A DNA stretch of 64,000 nt from Rudaea sp. 3F27F6 (GTDB lineage: Bacteria; Pseudomonadota; Gammaproteobacteria; Xanthomonadales; Rhodanobacteraceae), in contig NZ_SCNG01000002.1 in assembly GCF_005503555.1 (NCBI RefSeq), forward strand, positions 558,001 to 622,000, read 5' to 3'. The position numbers and the translations under genes were made by a program. Shown here piece by piece: positions 10,015 to 19,535 of the stretch. The notes beneath the pieces were generated by a model. The model made no database searches. It was not told the origin of the DNA and saw only the letters and a program-made list of their open reading frames with translations. The stretch's first letter is position 1, and the number at the start of each line of letters is the position of its first letter.

Positions 10015-10043
10015 GCAAAGGGCCCGACGAGTGGGCCCTTTGC
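10015..10043 (-). terminator. Terminator downstream of mucD
   Basis: An 11-bp perfect stem, GCAAAGGGCCC with GGGCCCTTTGC, encloses a 7-nt loop. It lies 48 bp after the mucD stop codon and before the lepA leader, with T-containing sequence after the stem on the minus strand. Confidence 0.75.
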
Positions 10044-10091
10044 CGGCCGAGCGAGTCGTGAACTCGCTCGAATGCCGCCTACTGTATCGAA

Positions 10092-11528
10092 TCAGCCCTT
10101 CTTGGGCGCCGTCAGCGTCACGAACTGCGCCGCGTCGCCGCGCCGGACCAGCAGCATGACGGAATCGCCCGGTTTCACGTCCTTGACCGCGTTGTCGAAC
10201 TCGGCCACATTCTTGACGTAGGAACGGCCGACCTTGAGCACGATGTCGCCGCGCTGGAGTCCGCCACGCTGTGCGACCGGACCGGCCTGCTGGATCGCCA
10301 CGCCGTTCTGGTCCTTGAGACCGAGCGTCTTGCGGTCCTCTGCGGAAATGTCTTCGACGAGAATGCCGAGCGGATTGTTCTGCGGTTTGGCGCTGCCGCC
10401 GAGGCTGGCGGTCTTGGTCGGCTTGTCCGACGACAACTCGCCGATCGTGACCGGCATATCCAAGGTCTTGCCGTCGCGATACACCTTCAGACTCGCCTTG
10501 GTGCCCGGCTTGGTGCTGCCGACCAGCAGAGGCAGGTCCGACCACTGGTCGATCGCCTTGTCGTTGTAGGCGAGGATCACGTCCTGCGGCTGGATGCCGG
10601 CCTTCTCCGCGCCGCTGCCGGGATTTACGTTGGTCACCAGCGCACCGCTGACCTGGGGCAGACCGAGCGCCTTCGCTTCGTCGCGACCGACGCGCTGGAT
10701 GTTCACGCCGAGCATGCCGCGCGAGACCTTGCCCGTGGTCTTGAGCTGCTCGACCGTATTCATCGCCATATTGATCGGCACGGCGAACGAGACGCCCATG
10801 TAGCCGCCCGAGTTCGAGTAGATCTGCGAGTTGATGCCGACGACCTGGCCGTCGAGATTGAACAGCGGGCCGCCCGAATTGCCGGGATTGATCGGCACGT
10901 CGGTCTGGATAAAGGGCACGTACTGCTCGCCCGGAGCGCGGCCGCCGCGGCCAACGTAGCTGACCACGCCGTGGGTCACCGTGTGATCGAAGCCGAACGG
11001 CGAACCGATCGCGACCACCCACTGGCCCGGCTTGAGCTTGGACGAGTCGCCGATATTGACCGCCGGCAGGCCGCTCGCATTGACCTTGAGCAGGGCCACG
11101 TCGGAATCCTTGTCGGTGCCGACTACCTTCGCATCGAGCTCGCGCCGGTCGGACAGGCGCACGATCACCTTCTCGGCACCGTCGACCACGTGATTGTTGG
11201 TCAGGATGTAGCCATCGGCCGAAATAACGAAGCCGGAGCCGTGCGACTCGCCACCGCCGCGAGGACCGCCACCGCGTGGACCGTTCGGACCGAAGAAGCG
11301 GCGGAAGAAGTCCTGCATGCCGGGCGGAACATTTTGCAAGTCGCCGCCGTCCTGATCGTCCGCATCGCTCTGCTGCTGGGCATTGCCGTCGCCCTGCGTC
11401 GCGGTGATGTTGACCACCGAGGGACCGGTCTTTTCGACCAGCTGAGTGAAATCAGGCAGATCGGCGTGCGCCGCGGAGGCAAGAGCGAACAGCGCCGCGA
11501 AAGCGCCGAATTTATATACTTTGCTCAT
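10092..11528 (-). CDS. mucD: Periplasmic serine endoprotease DegP/MucD
   Basis: A 478-aa HtrA-family protease and chaperone of the periplasm. The signal peptide is MSKVYKFGAFAALFALASAAHA. The trypsin-like domain has the catalytic triad H113 (TNNHVVDG), D143 (DSDVALLK) and S218 (NPGNSGGPLF); two PDZ domains follow. A Q- and G-rich loop at about 47-96 matches the LA loop. The ATG at 11526-11528 is chosen because it starts a good signal peptide. It follows the rpoE-rseA pair, so it is probably part of the envelope-stress response, but a hairpin separates it from rseA. Confidence 0.95.
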   Translation of the reverse strand: MSKVYKFGAFAALFALASAAHADLPDFTQLVEKTGPSVVNITATQGDGNAQQQSDADDQDGGDLQNVPPGMQDFFRRFFGPNGPRGGGPRGGGESHGSGFVISADGYILTNNHVVDGAEKVIVRLSDRRELDAKVVGTDKDSDVALLKVNASGLPAVNIGDSSKLKPGQWVVAIGSPFGFDHTVTHGVVSYVGRGGRAPGEQYVPFIQTDVPINPGNSGGPLFNLDGQVVGINSQIYSNSGGYMGVSFAVPINMAMNTVEQLKTTGKVSRGMLGVNIQRVGRDEAKALGLPQVSGALVTNVNPGSGAEKAGIQPQDVILAYNDKAIDQWSDLPLLVGSTKPGTKASLKVYRDGKTLDMPVTIGELSSDKPTKTASLGGSAKPQNNPLGILVEDISAEDRKTLGLKDQNGVAIQQAGPVAQRGGLQRGDIVLKVGRSYVKNVAEFDNAVKDVKPGDSVMLLVRRGDAAQFVTLTAPKKG

Positions 11529-11614
11529 AGTTATACCTTTATACATAGTTCCATGAAAAACCGCGGCGGCGCGATATTCGGGCGCTGCCGACGACCGCAG
11601 GATTGGAACGAGAA

Positions 11615-11645
11615 ACGCCCGTCCGGGTTCCGACCGAACGGGCGT
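11615..11645 (-). terminator. Terminator downstream of rseA
   Basis: ACGCCCGT (11615-11622) pairs with ACGGGCGT (11638-11645), extended by CCGG/CCGA, and the minus-strand stem is followed by TTTC. It lies 51 bp after the rseA stop and implies that mucD has its own promoter in 11529-11614. Confidence 0.6.
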
Positions 11646-11695
11646 CATGTGGGCTTTGGGTCAGCAAATGTTAAGACGCGAAGCCCGGAGTCCGC

Positions 11696-12370
11696 TCACT
11701 GCTGTGCCGGCGTCGCCGACTGCGGCGAATCCTGCATCGGCAAACGCTGTATGCGCAAGATATAAGGCGCACGGTTGCCCTGGATTTCCAGCCGCTCCGG
11801 CGCCACTTCGCTGCCGTTGGGCAGATAGTAGTTCGGCAACTCGTAACTCGCCGGCTGCACCGCGCCATAGTTGAATATCGGCGAATTCGTGTTCGGCGCC
11901 GGTTGCGCAAGGGGCAGATAGCGCTGCGAGGACTGATGCTGCGGCACCTGCTCGGCGACCGCAATTGCCGGGCCTCCGTCATGGTCGATCGGCCGCGAGA
12001 CGGTCAATGCGACCACGGCGACCGCCGCGGCGATCGCACCGCCGCCGACCCAGCGCAGCGCGCCGAGACCGACGCGCCGCGACGGCGCGGCGACGATGGC
12101 CGGCACCTCCGCATCGAGACGTCCGATCACGCTCTCGGCAAAATTCGCCGGCAACGCCACCGCGACGTATTCGCGCTTGAGGCTCGCGCTGATGACCTGA
12201 TAGTTCGACCAGCGCCGGGCCAGATCGGACTGCGCTTCGACGCCTCGCAGCAGAAAGCGCACCTGATCGCGCGCCAGCTCACCGTCCATCAACGCGGACA
12301 ATTGTTCGCCGAGCGAATCGGCCATGGCTTGATTGGGGTTCATTGGATGGGAAAGAAGATGTTCACTCAT
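11696..12370 (-). CDS. rseA: Anti-sigma-E factor RseA
   Basis: A 224-aa single-pass inner-membrane protein. The cytoplasmic anti-sigma domain has the family pattern LGEQLSALMDGELARDQVRFLL, then a membrane segment at about 117-133 (GGGAIAAAVAVVALTVS), then a periplasmic part rich in Q, N and P. It should hold sigma-E inactive until cleaved under envelope stress. The ATG at 12370 overlaps the rpoE stop by 8 nt, so translation is coupled. No rseB follows; mucD does. Confidence 0.88.
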   Translation of the reverse strand: MSEHLLSHPMNPNQAMADSLGEQLSALMDGELARDQVRFLLRGVEAQSDLARRWSNYQVISASLKREYVAVALPANFAESVIGRLDAEVPAIVAAPSRRVGLGALRWVGGGAIAAAVAVVALTVSRPIDHDGGPAIAVAEQVPQHQSSQRYLPLAQPAPNTNSPIFNYGAVQPASYELPNYYLPNGSEVAPERLEIQGNRAPYILRIQRLPMQDSPQSATPAQQ

Positions 12371-12962
12371 AATCGGTACCTGTGCCCTGCCCCAGCAACG
12401 GACGCAGCTTCTGGTCGATCGCATCGCGGGCGCGGAAGATGCGCGAACGGACCGTGCCGATCGGGCAGTTCATCCTTTCCGCGATTTCCTCGTAGCTCAA
12501 ACCGTCCACCTCGCGCAGCGTGATTGCCGTCTTCAGCTCTTCCGGCAACTGTTCGACCGTATCGAAAACCGTTTGTTCAATTTCCTGACGCAAAAGTTCG
12601 TGCTCGGGCGTGGCGCGGTCCTTGAGCCAGGCGCCGCCGTCGAGCAGGACGGCGTCGTCGACCGCGATATCGTCCTTCGGCGGGCGCCGACCCTGCGAAA
12701 CCAGGTGGTTCTTCGCCGTGTTGATCGCAATCTTGTAGATCCACGTGTAGAACTGGGCGTCGCCGCGGAAGTTTCCGATCGCGCGATAAGCGCGGATGAA
12801 AGCCTCCTGGGCCACGTCCTGGCATTCGCTCCAGTCGGAGACGTAACGCGATATCACGCTGACGATCTTGTGCTGATACTTACGGATCAGCAGATCGAAA
12901 GCGCGCTTGTCTCCTTTCTGTACACGTTCGACCAACTCGCGGTCGGTATCCGCCTCACCCAT
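12363..12962 (-). CDS. rpoE: RNA polymerase sigma factor RpoE (sigma-E)
   Basis: A 199-aa ECF sigma factor. Region 2 (AFDLLIRKYQHKIVSVISRYV... DVAQEAFIRAYRAIGNFRGDAQFYTWIYKIAINTAKNHL) and region 4 (EELKTAITLREVDGLSYEEIAERMNCPIGTVRSRIFRARDAI) are complete and close to classical RpoE. The ATG at 12960-12962 is preferred: GGAG lies 10 nt upstream, while the in-frame ATG at 12971 has only 1 nt between GGAG and start. An ATG at 13001 falls at the predicted transcript start, so it is unlikely. It directs envelope-stress genes. Confidence 0.96.
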   Translation of the reverse strand: MGEADTDRELVERVQKGDKRAFDLLIRKYQHKIVSVISRYVSDWSECQDVAQEAFIRAYRAIGNFRGDAQFYTWIYKIAINTAKNHLVSQGRRPPKDDIAVDDAVLLDGGAWLKDRATPEHELLRQEIEQTVFDTVEQLPEELKTAITLREVDGLSYEEIAERMNCPIGTVRSRIFRARDAIDQKLRPLLGQGTGTDYE

Positions 12963-13008
12963 CCGGGCCATACTCCGTTTGTATTCGACCCGGTTGAGCA
13001 TGACGTTG

Positions 13009-13036
13009 CTAGACCGGGATGCGCTGTGAAAGTTCC
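13009..13036 (-). promoter_or_regulatory. Sigma-E promoter of rpoE
   Basis: On the minus strand GGAACTT (13030-13036) is followed after exactly 16 nt by TCTAG (13009-13013). This matches the sigma-E consensus GGAACTT-N16-TCtgA. Transcription should begin near 13001, just upstream of the chosen rpoE start, giving autoregulation. Confidence 0.75.
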
Positions 13037-13172
13037 GTTGCTTCGGGTCGTGGCCGGTAGCATCGCCGCGATCGTTCCCGGACCTCGCGCGACAAAGCGC
13101 GTCCGATCCGTTGACCCGGGCCATCCCCAACGCCGATTATAGCCACCTCACACCGACTCAACCGGACCCGCC

Positions 13173-15218
13173 ATGTTCGAAGGACTGCGCTTCGCCCACT
13201 GGAAAACCGATCTCGGCGCCGACGGCATCCTCGTGCTGACCTTCGACCACGCGGACGCCAAGGTCAATACCTTCAACCGTGCGGCCATGGACGAGCTCGA
13301 CCAGATCGCCGAGCGCCTGTCGTTCGAGCCGCCCAAGGGCGTCGTGATCCGCTCGGGCAAGCCCGACAGCTTCATCGCCGGCGCCGATATCACCGAATTC
13401 GAGAAGTACGAGAAAGAAGGCCGCGTGCTCGCCAGTATCGAGAACGGCCAGCGCGTGTTCCAGTCGATCGCGCGCCTGCGCTGCCCGACCGTCGCCGCGA
13501 TCCACGGCGCCTGCATGGGCGGCGGCTTCGAGCTTTCGCTCGCCTGCCGCTACCGCGTTGCGACGCGCGACCCGAAGACGCGCCTCGCCTTCCCCGAGGT
13601 GATGCTCGGCATCATCCCGGGCTGGGGCGGTACGGCACGCCTGCCGCGCCTGATCGGCGCGACCGAAGCTCTGCCGATCATGCTGACCGGCAAGTCGCTG
13701 TCGGCTGACGCGGCCAAATCGCTCGGCGTCGTCGACAAGCTGACCTCGCCCGAGCTGCTCATCGCCGAGGCCAAGGAACTGATCGCACACCCGCGCCAAC
13801 GCCCGTTCGCTCAACGCGCGACCGCGTGGGCGACCAACGTTTGGCCAGTGCGGCAGATTCTCGCTCCGCTCGTCGCCAAGCAGACCGCGGCCAAGGCGAG
13901 TCCGTCGCACTATCCTGCGCCGTTCGCCCTGATCGAGGTCTGGCGCCGCGGCGGCTCGAGCATCGGCCAGCGGCTCAAGCTCGAAGCGCGCGCGGTCGCC
14001 AAGCTCGCGACTTCGTCGACCTGCCGCAACCTGGTCCGCGTCTATTTCCTGCAGGAACGTCTGAAAAAGCTCGGCGGCGGCGACTCGGGCATCGGCCGCG
14101 TGCATGTCGTCGGTGCGGGCGTCATGGGCGGCGATATCGCCGCCTGGTGTGCCCTGCGCGGTTTCGAGGTGACCCTGCAAGACCGCGAGATGAAATACAT
14201 CCAGCCGGCGCTCGACCGCGCTCAGGACTTGTTTGCCAAGCGCTTGAAGACGCCCGATGCGATCGCCCCGGCAAGCGCACGGCTCAAGGCCGACGTCGAA
14301 GGCAGCGGCATCGCCACCGCCGATCTGGTCATCGAGGCGATCTTCGAGAACCTCGAAGCCAAGGAAGACCTGTATCGCAAGACCGAAGCGCAGATGAAGC
14401 CCGATGCGCTGCTTGCGACCAACACCTCGAGCATTCCGCTCGACGAATTGCGCCAGGCGGTCACCGGCCAGGGCCGCTTCCTCGGCCTGCATTATTTCAA
14501 TCCGGTCGCACAAATGCCGCTCGTCGAAATCGTGCGTCAGGATCATCTCGACGCCGCCAACGAGGCACGCGCATTCGCGTTCTGCAAGAAGATCGACAAA
14601 CTGCCCGTGCCGGTCAAAGGCACACCGGGCTTTCTCGTCAACCGCATCCTGTTCCCCTATCTGCTCGAAGCCTTGCGTCTGTTCAAGGAAGGCGTGCCGG
14701 GCCCCGTGCTCGACAAGGCGGCGAAGAAGTTCGGCATGCCGATGGGGCCGATCGAGCTGGCCGACACGGTCGGACTCGACGTCTGCGTCTCGGTCGGCAA
14801 GGAAGTCGGCGCCTTCCTCAATCTCGAACTGCCCGATGGCGTGCAGAGTTATCTCGACGCCGGTAAGAAGGGCAAGAAGACCGGAGAGGGCCTGTACAAG
14901 TGGGAGAACGGCAAGCCGGTCAAACCCGAGGTCGACCCGAAATACGTGGCGCCGAGCGACATCACCGAGCGCATGATCCTGCCGCTGCTCAACGAATCGG
15001 TCGCCTGTCTGCACGACGGCGTGACTGACGACGCCGACCTGCTCGATGCCGGTGTGATCTTCGGCACCGGCTTCGCGCCGTTCCGCGGCGGCCCGATCCA
15101 GCACATCCGCAGTGAAGGCGCGGACAAGATCAAGGCGCAGCTCGAAGCGCTCGCGGCGAAATACGGCACGCGCTTCGCGCCGAAGCCGGGCTGGGACAGC
15201 CCGGCGTTGCGCGACTGA
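13173..15218 (+). CDS. 3-hydroxyacyl-CoA dehydrogenase / enoyl-CoA hydratase (FadJ/FadB type)
   Basis: A 681-aa bifunctional beta-oxidation protein. The crotonase domain (about 1-200) has the catalytic glutamates E120 (MGGGFELSLAC) and E142 (FPEVMLGIIPGWGGT). The NAD-binding domain starts with VVGAGVMGGDIA (GxGxxG at 314-319), and the dehydrogenase C-terminal domains follow (LGLHYFNPVAQMPLVEI, GTPGFLVNRIL, TGEGLYKWENGK, FGTGFAPFRGG). It converts enoyl-CoA to 3-ketoacyl-CoA in the cytosol. No thiolase (fadA/fadI) is adjacent in this window. It is slightly shorter than FadB. Its stop is 1 nt from the stop of the convergent protease gene. Confidence 0.93.
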   Translation: MFEGLRFAHWKTDLGADGILVLTFDHADAKVNTFNRAAMDELDQIAERLSFEPPKGVVIRSGKPDSFIAGADITEFEKYEKEGRVLASIENGQRVFQSIARLRCPTVAAIHGACMGGGFELSLACRYRVATRDPKTRLAFPEVMLGIIPGWGGTARLPRLIGATEALPIMLTGKSLSADAAKSLGVVDKLTSPELLIAEAKELIAHPRQRPFAQRATAWATNVWPVRQILAPLVAKQTAAKASPSHYPAPFALIEVWRRGGSSIGQRLKLEARAVAKLATSSTCRNLVRVYFLQERLKKLGGGDSGIGRVHVVGAGVMGGDIAAWCALRGFEVTLQDREMKYIQPALDRAQDLFAKRLKTPDAIAPASARLKADVEGSGIATADLVIEAIFENLEAKEDLYRKTEAQMKPDALLATNTSSIPLDELRQAVTGQGRFLGLHYFNPVAQMPLVEIVRQDHLDAANEARAFAFCKKIDKLPVPVKGTPGFLVNRILFPYLLEALRLFKEGVPGPVLDKAAKKFGMPMGPIELADTVGLDVCVSVGKEVGAFLNLELPDGVQSYLDAGKKGKKTGEGLYKWENGKPVKPEVDPKYVAPSDITERMILPLLNESVACLHDGVTDDADLLDAGVIFGTGFAPFRGGPIQHIRSEGADKIKAQLEALAAKYGTRFAPKPGWDSPALRD

Positions 15219-15219
15219 G

Positions 15220-18200
15220 CTAGTGCGGGCAGGGCAGCGGCGATCCAGTCAGACGGACTAGCGGCTGCTTGTCCACAAGCCAAGCGCCGCTCAGAGGCGA
15301 TCGCAACGAGAGATTTACCGACAGTTCACCACTGATCGCACTGTCGTAATCTACGTTCATAGTCCCAAGCGGCTGCGCGACGACTTTTCTATAGTCGCAT
15401 GCAGGGCAGAAACCGTTACTCTGTGTCAGCTCGATCCTATTGGAAGGCGCGAGGGCCCGAGTAGCACCCACTCCCCAGCGGGCGATACCAAGCGCATCGT
15501 AGAAATAGAACGTGGTGAATAGCTGGTCGGGCAACGCGAGCGTATCAACGCCATAACCCGATTGCATTGGCGAGTACCATGCGCCGTTGAAATTGGTTGC
15601 CGTACCGCCAAACTCTGGGCATTTTCCCGCCCCGATACGCTTAAATCGCTCACTCCCAGATTGGCCGTCTAAATGCCAAGAGAAGATGATGTCATCGTTA
15701 TTGACACGGGTAAGAATTACGTCGCCTACCTCCGTACTGGAGTTGACCCTATCCCCACTCCAGTTGACGCGATAAAGAGGAGCATTCCATACGGCGCCGG
15801 CCGGATTCGGCAATACCGCCTGAGCCGTATACCAAGTCGGAGTTCCGTCCTCGAGATATGTGTACCAACTTAAAAGCTGCTGGTTACCGGACTGATTTAG
15901 AAATATTCCGTGACCGGAACGCTCGGGATTGTAATACATGCCCGCTGCGATACCACTTGAAGCTGTTTCGTCGTACGCAAACGTTGGGATGAGATCGAAT
16001 CTGGAGTATTGACCGGTTCGAGACGCGATATACCAACGGCCCGGCGTGACGGGAATCGTCACGCTCTTGGCCGCAGTCGACGGCGTCAGAGTCCACATCG
16101 CCGATGCCTCCCGATTTGACACTGGAGCAACAGTCGCCGAGGATGAATAATCAGGGTAATCTTCTTGTATCAACTCCAGAGTGGCCGAAGAATCGACCTG
16201 ATCGACTGAAGAAAGGCTACTGTCGATTGTCAAAGCCCGGGCCCCTGGCGGCACGTCCACGTAGGCATGGCGAAAGAATGTAGAAGATCTTGACGCGAAA
16301 GACATTCCGCGCGGAGACAACGCTTCCTGTTGGTCGTCGTTTGCGTTGTTATAGTTAAGGGCAAAGGGCAGCATTGGCCCCGGTACGCCGGGAATCGGAT
16401 TTATGAATATTGCGCCGTAGTAACGTTGCCATTGCAAGGCAGCCTTACGTCCAACCCGGGCCTCCGCCCCCCAACTCAAGCGCAAAGGAAAATTGGTACT
16501 TGCCTGCGCTTGCCCTGGTCCCGTTGCGAGAACATCAACCTGCGACGACTCCGCGAGTTTACCAACTCGATGGCTGAGGAATTTGCTAGTCATATACACC
16601 GTGCTGGTGACATTGGCCTCTTGGTGCTCCAAGACCATCCAAATATTGGCCTTCCGACTTCCTTCTAGAGCACTGCGCTGATTTGCTGTACGGAGATCCA
16701 CGATACAACGCATAGGAGATGAGCTGTCTGATGAAATGGCATCCCAACAAACCTCCTCCTCTCGAGACGGCTTACCATTCCCATCGCTATCGATCCCCAC
16801 ATGCACAACAATAGGCACCCTCATCTGGGTGCTAAGCTCAGCAATGAATAGGGGAGCGTCCGCCCCGTTGGTGTCTCTAGGATCGGTTGGGTTGGAGAAC
16901 GTTAGGAATTTTCTTCCAGGCCCTGCGGGATCTAGGTACCAAAGCGCAGAGACACGCGCGCCAACTATGTCCACCTTTTCCCGCGCTCCTAACGCACTCA
17001 ATTCTGTGGTCTCGTATGTCGCGCGCGGCAAAGACGCCAATTCTGTCAGCGGCAAAATCACAGAACCCGAAGATTTGGATGCGTTGATCTCGGTAAACGG
17101 TAACTTTTTTCCTGCTTCCGCATATACATTCACGATGAAGGCGAAGTCACTTGCCGCCTTTCCATCCGTCTTGCGCAAAGCTATTCGTCCATTTATCCAC
17201 TTGCCCATCAGATGTGGATCGTTGGTGTTTATGACGATGTTGAGTTTCTGCGAAGCCCCTGCGGCCAGAGTGAATTCGCCGGGAATTACGGATATTCCCG
17301 CTTCCGGTATCGATGTACTACTGATCGTCCAGGTACCTCCACCCGACATATCGGTAACAGTGCGGAGGAAGCTACATTGCTGCAAGCAATGTTCGCTCTC
17401 TACACCAACGCGATTTAGCTGTCGCAAATCGCCACCTGACTTCGGATTTTGAGCATACAAGTCAGCAGTACTCAACGGCAGATACAGTCCCGCTTTTGCG
17501 GCAAGTGCAGGCTGCACGCGTCCTCCACCTGCCTCGCTCGGAGAAGCCGGTGTTACACCGTTTTCCTTGCGCATAGTCCCGAAAAGAGTCGTACCAATCA
17601 GGGCTGACTCAACCTGAGCAGGCGTCCAGTCTGGATGGGCTGCAAGCACGAGCGCCGCGCTACCGGCAACCTGCGGGCTAGCCATTGAGGTGCCGGTTCT
17701 TGACACGAAACCATCCCCAGTATGAGCAGCCGACAAGATGTCCGTGCCTGGTGCGGCCAGATCGGGCTTGAGCACGCCGCCACTAAACTTGGCGGGGCCG
17801 CGAGCACTTGATCTATTAACTACGTCAGCGAACTTCGCATCGATTTGACCTTTGATTCCAGATATCGAGCCACGTAGCGGCGCAGTGTTGCGAATCCAAT
17901 TCTTTATCGCAGTGCCTTCGATGTAACCGAGGTGCACTGCAGGTAAATAGTGATCCTCGTTGTGGGTAGTCTCGCCATCGATGTCCGCATTCGCGAGAAT
18001 CATGCCTCCAGCTCCCGCGGCTTTAAGGTTATAGCCGGGTTCCACCCATCCGTATTTATCCCCTCTGTCGCAGACTACGATTTCGCCATGAAAGGTACCC
18101 GGCGCCCATGGATTGCTCGACCCATTAGGTGGCCATGCTGCTTTTCCATCGGCGCATTGTGCATGGCCATAGTCGCCTGCATATACGATGGGCGCCGGCC

Positions 18201-19407
18201 CATAAGCGGCGGTGAGGCCCGCACCTGCGAAATCGGGAAACGACGTGCCTTCCGAGCCGGAAACGTTCATGATCGAGTTGAGTGCCCGATTGTGCGAAGA
18301 ATTGGCCACACCGATTACCCAAGGCGCAAGCGCGGGAAGCTGCACAGTACTTGCGCTCGGGCCGTCGTTACCGACAGATGCGACCACAACTATGCCGGCA
18401 GCGCGCGCTTGGAAGAGCGCGTAGGTATCACTTAAACGATCGGAGAGCAGATCGTAGGGATCGCGAGCGACGCCCCCGAGCGAGTAGTTGATCACATCGA
18501 CTCTGTCTACGATCGCCTGATCGATTGCCTTGATCAACGAAGATTCAAAACAATCCCCGAAGGCATTGCAGGCCCTATATGAGATCAGGTTCGCATGCGG
18601 TGCCACACCCGAAAAATTACGTGACACGTCGACCGTCATGCCATGTAGATTCGCAGCAACCGCATTACCTGCCGCAATCGCCGCGACGTGACTGCCGTGC
18701 ATAAACGAGATGGGGTCGTTTTGCTTGTCGTCACCAAAATTGTAAATCCCAATAAGTTTGGCATTGCAAATAGCGTCGCCGCTAGCACAAAGGCCTAGAT
18801 ATGTCCCACGTGGATTGACGTGCGTGTATGAATCCGCTCCAGTGGCGGCAAACGAAGGATGGGTGGGATTAATTCCGGTATCAATAACACCGATGACGAT
18901 GCCTTCGCCTTTAGTTGCGAGACCTGTTTCACCAGACCACAACGCGGTCGCACCGATCCATTGCGGTCCCGCATCCGTATGTATATGCGAAATTTGTTCG
19001 CGGCGTACGGAAAGGACACCCGGTAAGGCCGCGATCCTATCTGCTTCGGCGTCAGTCAATTCCATTGCCATACCATTGGCGGCATGGGTGTAAATCTGAG
19101 TGGGCACCAATGAGCGTCCAAGCATGTGGCTGCCCGAATCAATCACGCCGCGGCGCGCACTTTCGAGTCTAGCCAAATGCGCCGCGCTTTGCGGCGCAGC
19201 CATCCGGTTGACTAATAGCTGCTTACTGGAGAGTAGCCCCGGACTGGTAGGCAGACGATTGGTAACCTCTTCAATCAACGGCGCATCATGCAGCGCAATC
19301 AGGTAGACGGAACGCTTGTTACTAGGCTCTACCGCCCCCCCTCCCGCTCTCGCAAAAACAGCGATTGTCAAAGCCACCACGGCCAACGTCCCCTTCCAAC
19401 TATTCAT
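15220..19407 (-). CDS. Secreted subtilisin-like serine protease (S8) with C-terminal repeat domains
   Basis: A 1395-aa exported protease. After a signal peptide (1 to about 24) comes an I9-like propeptide, then the S8 domain with D176 (GVIDTGINPTHPSF), H237 (HGSHVAAIAAG), oxyanion N347 (SVGNDGPS) and S574 (GTSMASPQVAG). A protease-associated domain is inserted around 405-500 (GEIVVCDRGD..., AGAGGMILAN). A fibronectin-like region follows. The C-terminus has two related ~110-residue units, near 1156 (GMYYNPERSGHG) and near 1274 (GAWYSPMQSGYG), that may bind substrate or the cell surface. Base composition is far below its neighbours (27 of 60 G+C in 17101-17160 against 41 of 60 in 14701-14760), which suggests recent acquisition or different selection. 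Confidence 0.93.
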   Translation of the reverse strand: MNSWKGTLAVVALTIAVFARAGGGAVEPSNKRSVYLIALHDAPLIEEVTNRLPTSPGLLSSKQLLVNRMAAPQSAAHLARLESARRGVIDSGSHMLGRSLVPTQIYTHAANGMAMELTDAEADRIAALPGVLSVRREQISHIHTDAGPQWIGATALWSGETGLATKGEGIVIGVIDTGINPTHPSFAATGADSYTHVNPRGTYLGLCASGDAICNAKLIGIYNFGDDKQNDPISFMHGSHVAAIAAGNAVAANLHGMTVDVSRNFSGVAPHANLISYRACNAFGDCFESSLIKAIDQAIVDRVDVINYSLGGVARDPYDLLSDRLSDTYALFQARAAGIVVVASVGNDGPSASTVQLPALAPWVIGVANSSHNRALNSIMNVSGSEGTSFPDFAGAGLTAAYGPAPIVYAGDYGHAQCADGKAAWPPNGSSNPWAPGTFHGEIVVCDRGDKYGWVEPGYNLKAAGAGGMILANADIDGETTHNEDHYLPAVHLGYIEGTAIKNWIRNTAPLRGSISGIKGQIDAKFADVVNRSSARGPAKFSGGVLKPDLAAPGTDILSAAHTGDGFVSRTGTSMASPQVAGSAALVLAAHPDWTPAQVESALIGTTLFGTMRKENGVTPASPSEAGGGRVQPALAAKAGLYLPLSTADLYAQNPKSGGDLRQLNRVGVESEHCLQQCSFLRTVTDMSGGGTWTISSTSIPEAGISVIPGEFTLAAGASQKLNIVINTNDPHLMGKWINGRIALRKTDGKAASDFAFIVNVYAEAGKKLPFTEINASKSSGSVILPLTELASLPRATYETTELSALGAREKVDIVGARVSALWYLDPAGPGRKFLTFSNPTDPRDTNGADAPLFIAELSTQMRVPIVVHVGIDSDGNGKPSREEEVCWDAISSDSSSPMRCIVDLRTANQRSALEGSRKANIWMVLEHQEANVTSTVYMTSKFLSHRVGKLAESSQVDVLATGPGQAQASTNFPLRLSWGAEARVGRKAALQWQRYYGAIFINPIPGVPGPMLPFALNYNNANDDQQEALSPRGMSFASRSSTFFRHAYVDVPPGARALTIDSSLSSVDQVDSSATLELIQEDYPDYSSSATVAPVSNREASAMWTLTPSTAAKSVTIPVTPGRWYIASRTGQYSRFDLIPTFAYDETASSGIAAGMYYNPERSGHGIFLNQSGNQQLLSWYTYLEDGTPTWYTAQAVLPNPAGAVWNAPLYRVNWSGDRVNSSTEVGDVILTRVNNDDIIFSWHLDGQSGSERFKRIGAGKCPEFGGTATNFNGAWYSPMQSGYGVDTLALPDQLFTTFYFYDALGIARWGVGATRALAPSNRIELTQSNGFCPACDYRKVVAQPLGTMNVDYDSAISGELSVNLSLRSPLSGAWLVDKQPLVRLTGSPLPCPH

Positions 19408-19535
19408 GCAAACTTCACCCCAAAACTACCCGACGCGTAGTCTAACTGCAGAGCTTCGCTGCGGAAATCGCACTTAAGTTGGCATCGGACGCGCTCGGCC
19501 GCTAGCATCACGGGTCTTGCCACCCGTCTCCTAAC

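Noticed and set aside
11529-11570. GGAACTATG in front of mucD considered as a sigma-E promoter
   Set aside because: A 16-nt spacer would put the -10 element on the start codon, so it cannot drive the gene from the chosen start.
15220-19407. Genomic island around the low-GC protease
   Set aside because: The composition change is limited to the single gene; there is no integrase, tRNA junction or direct repeat at its ends.
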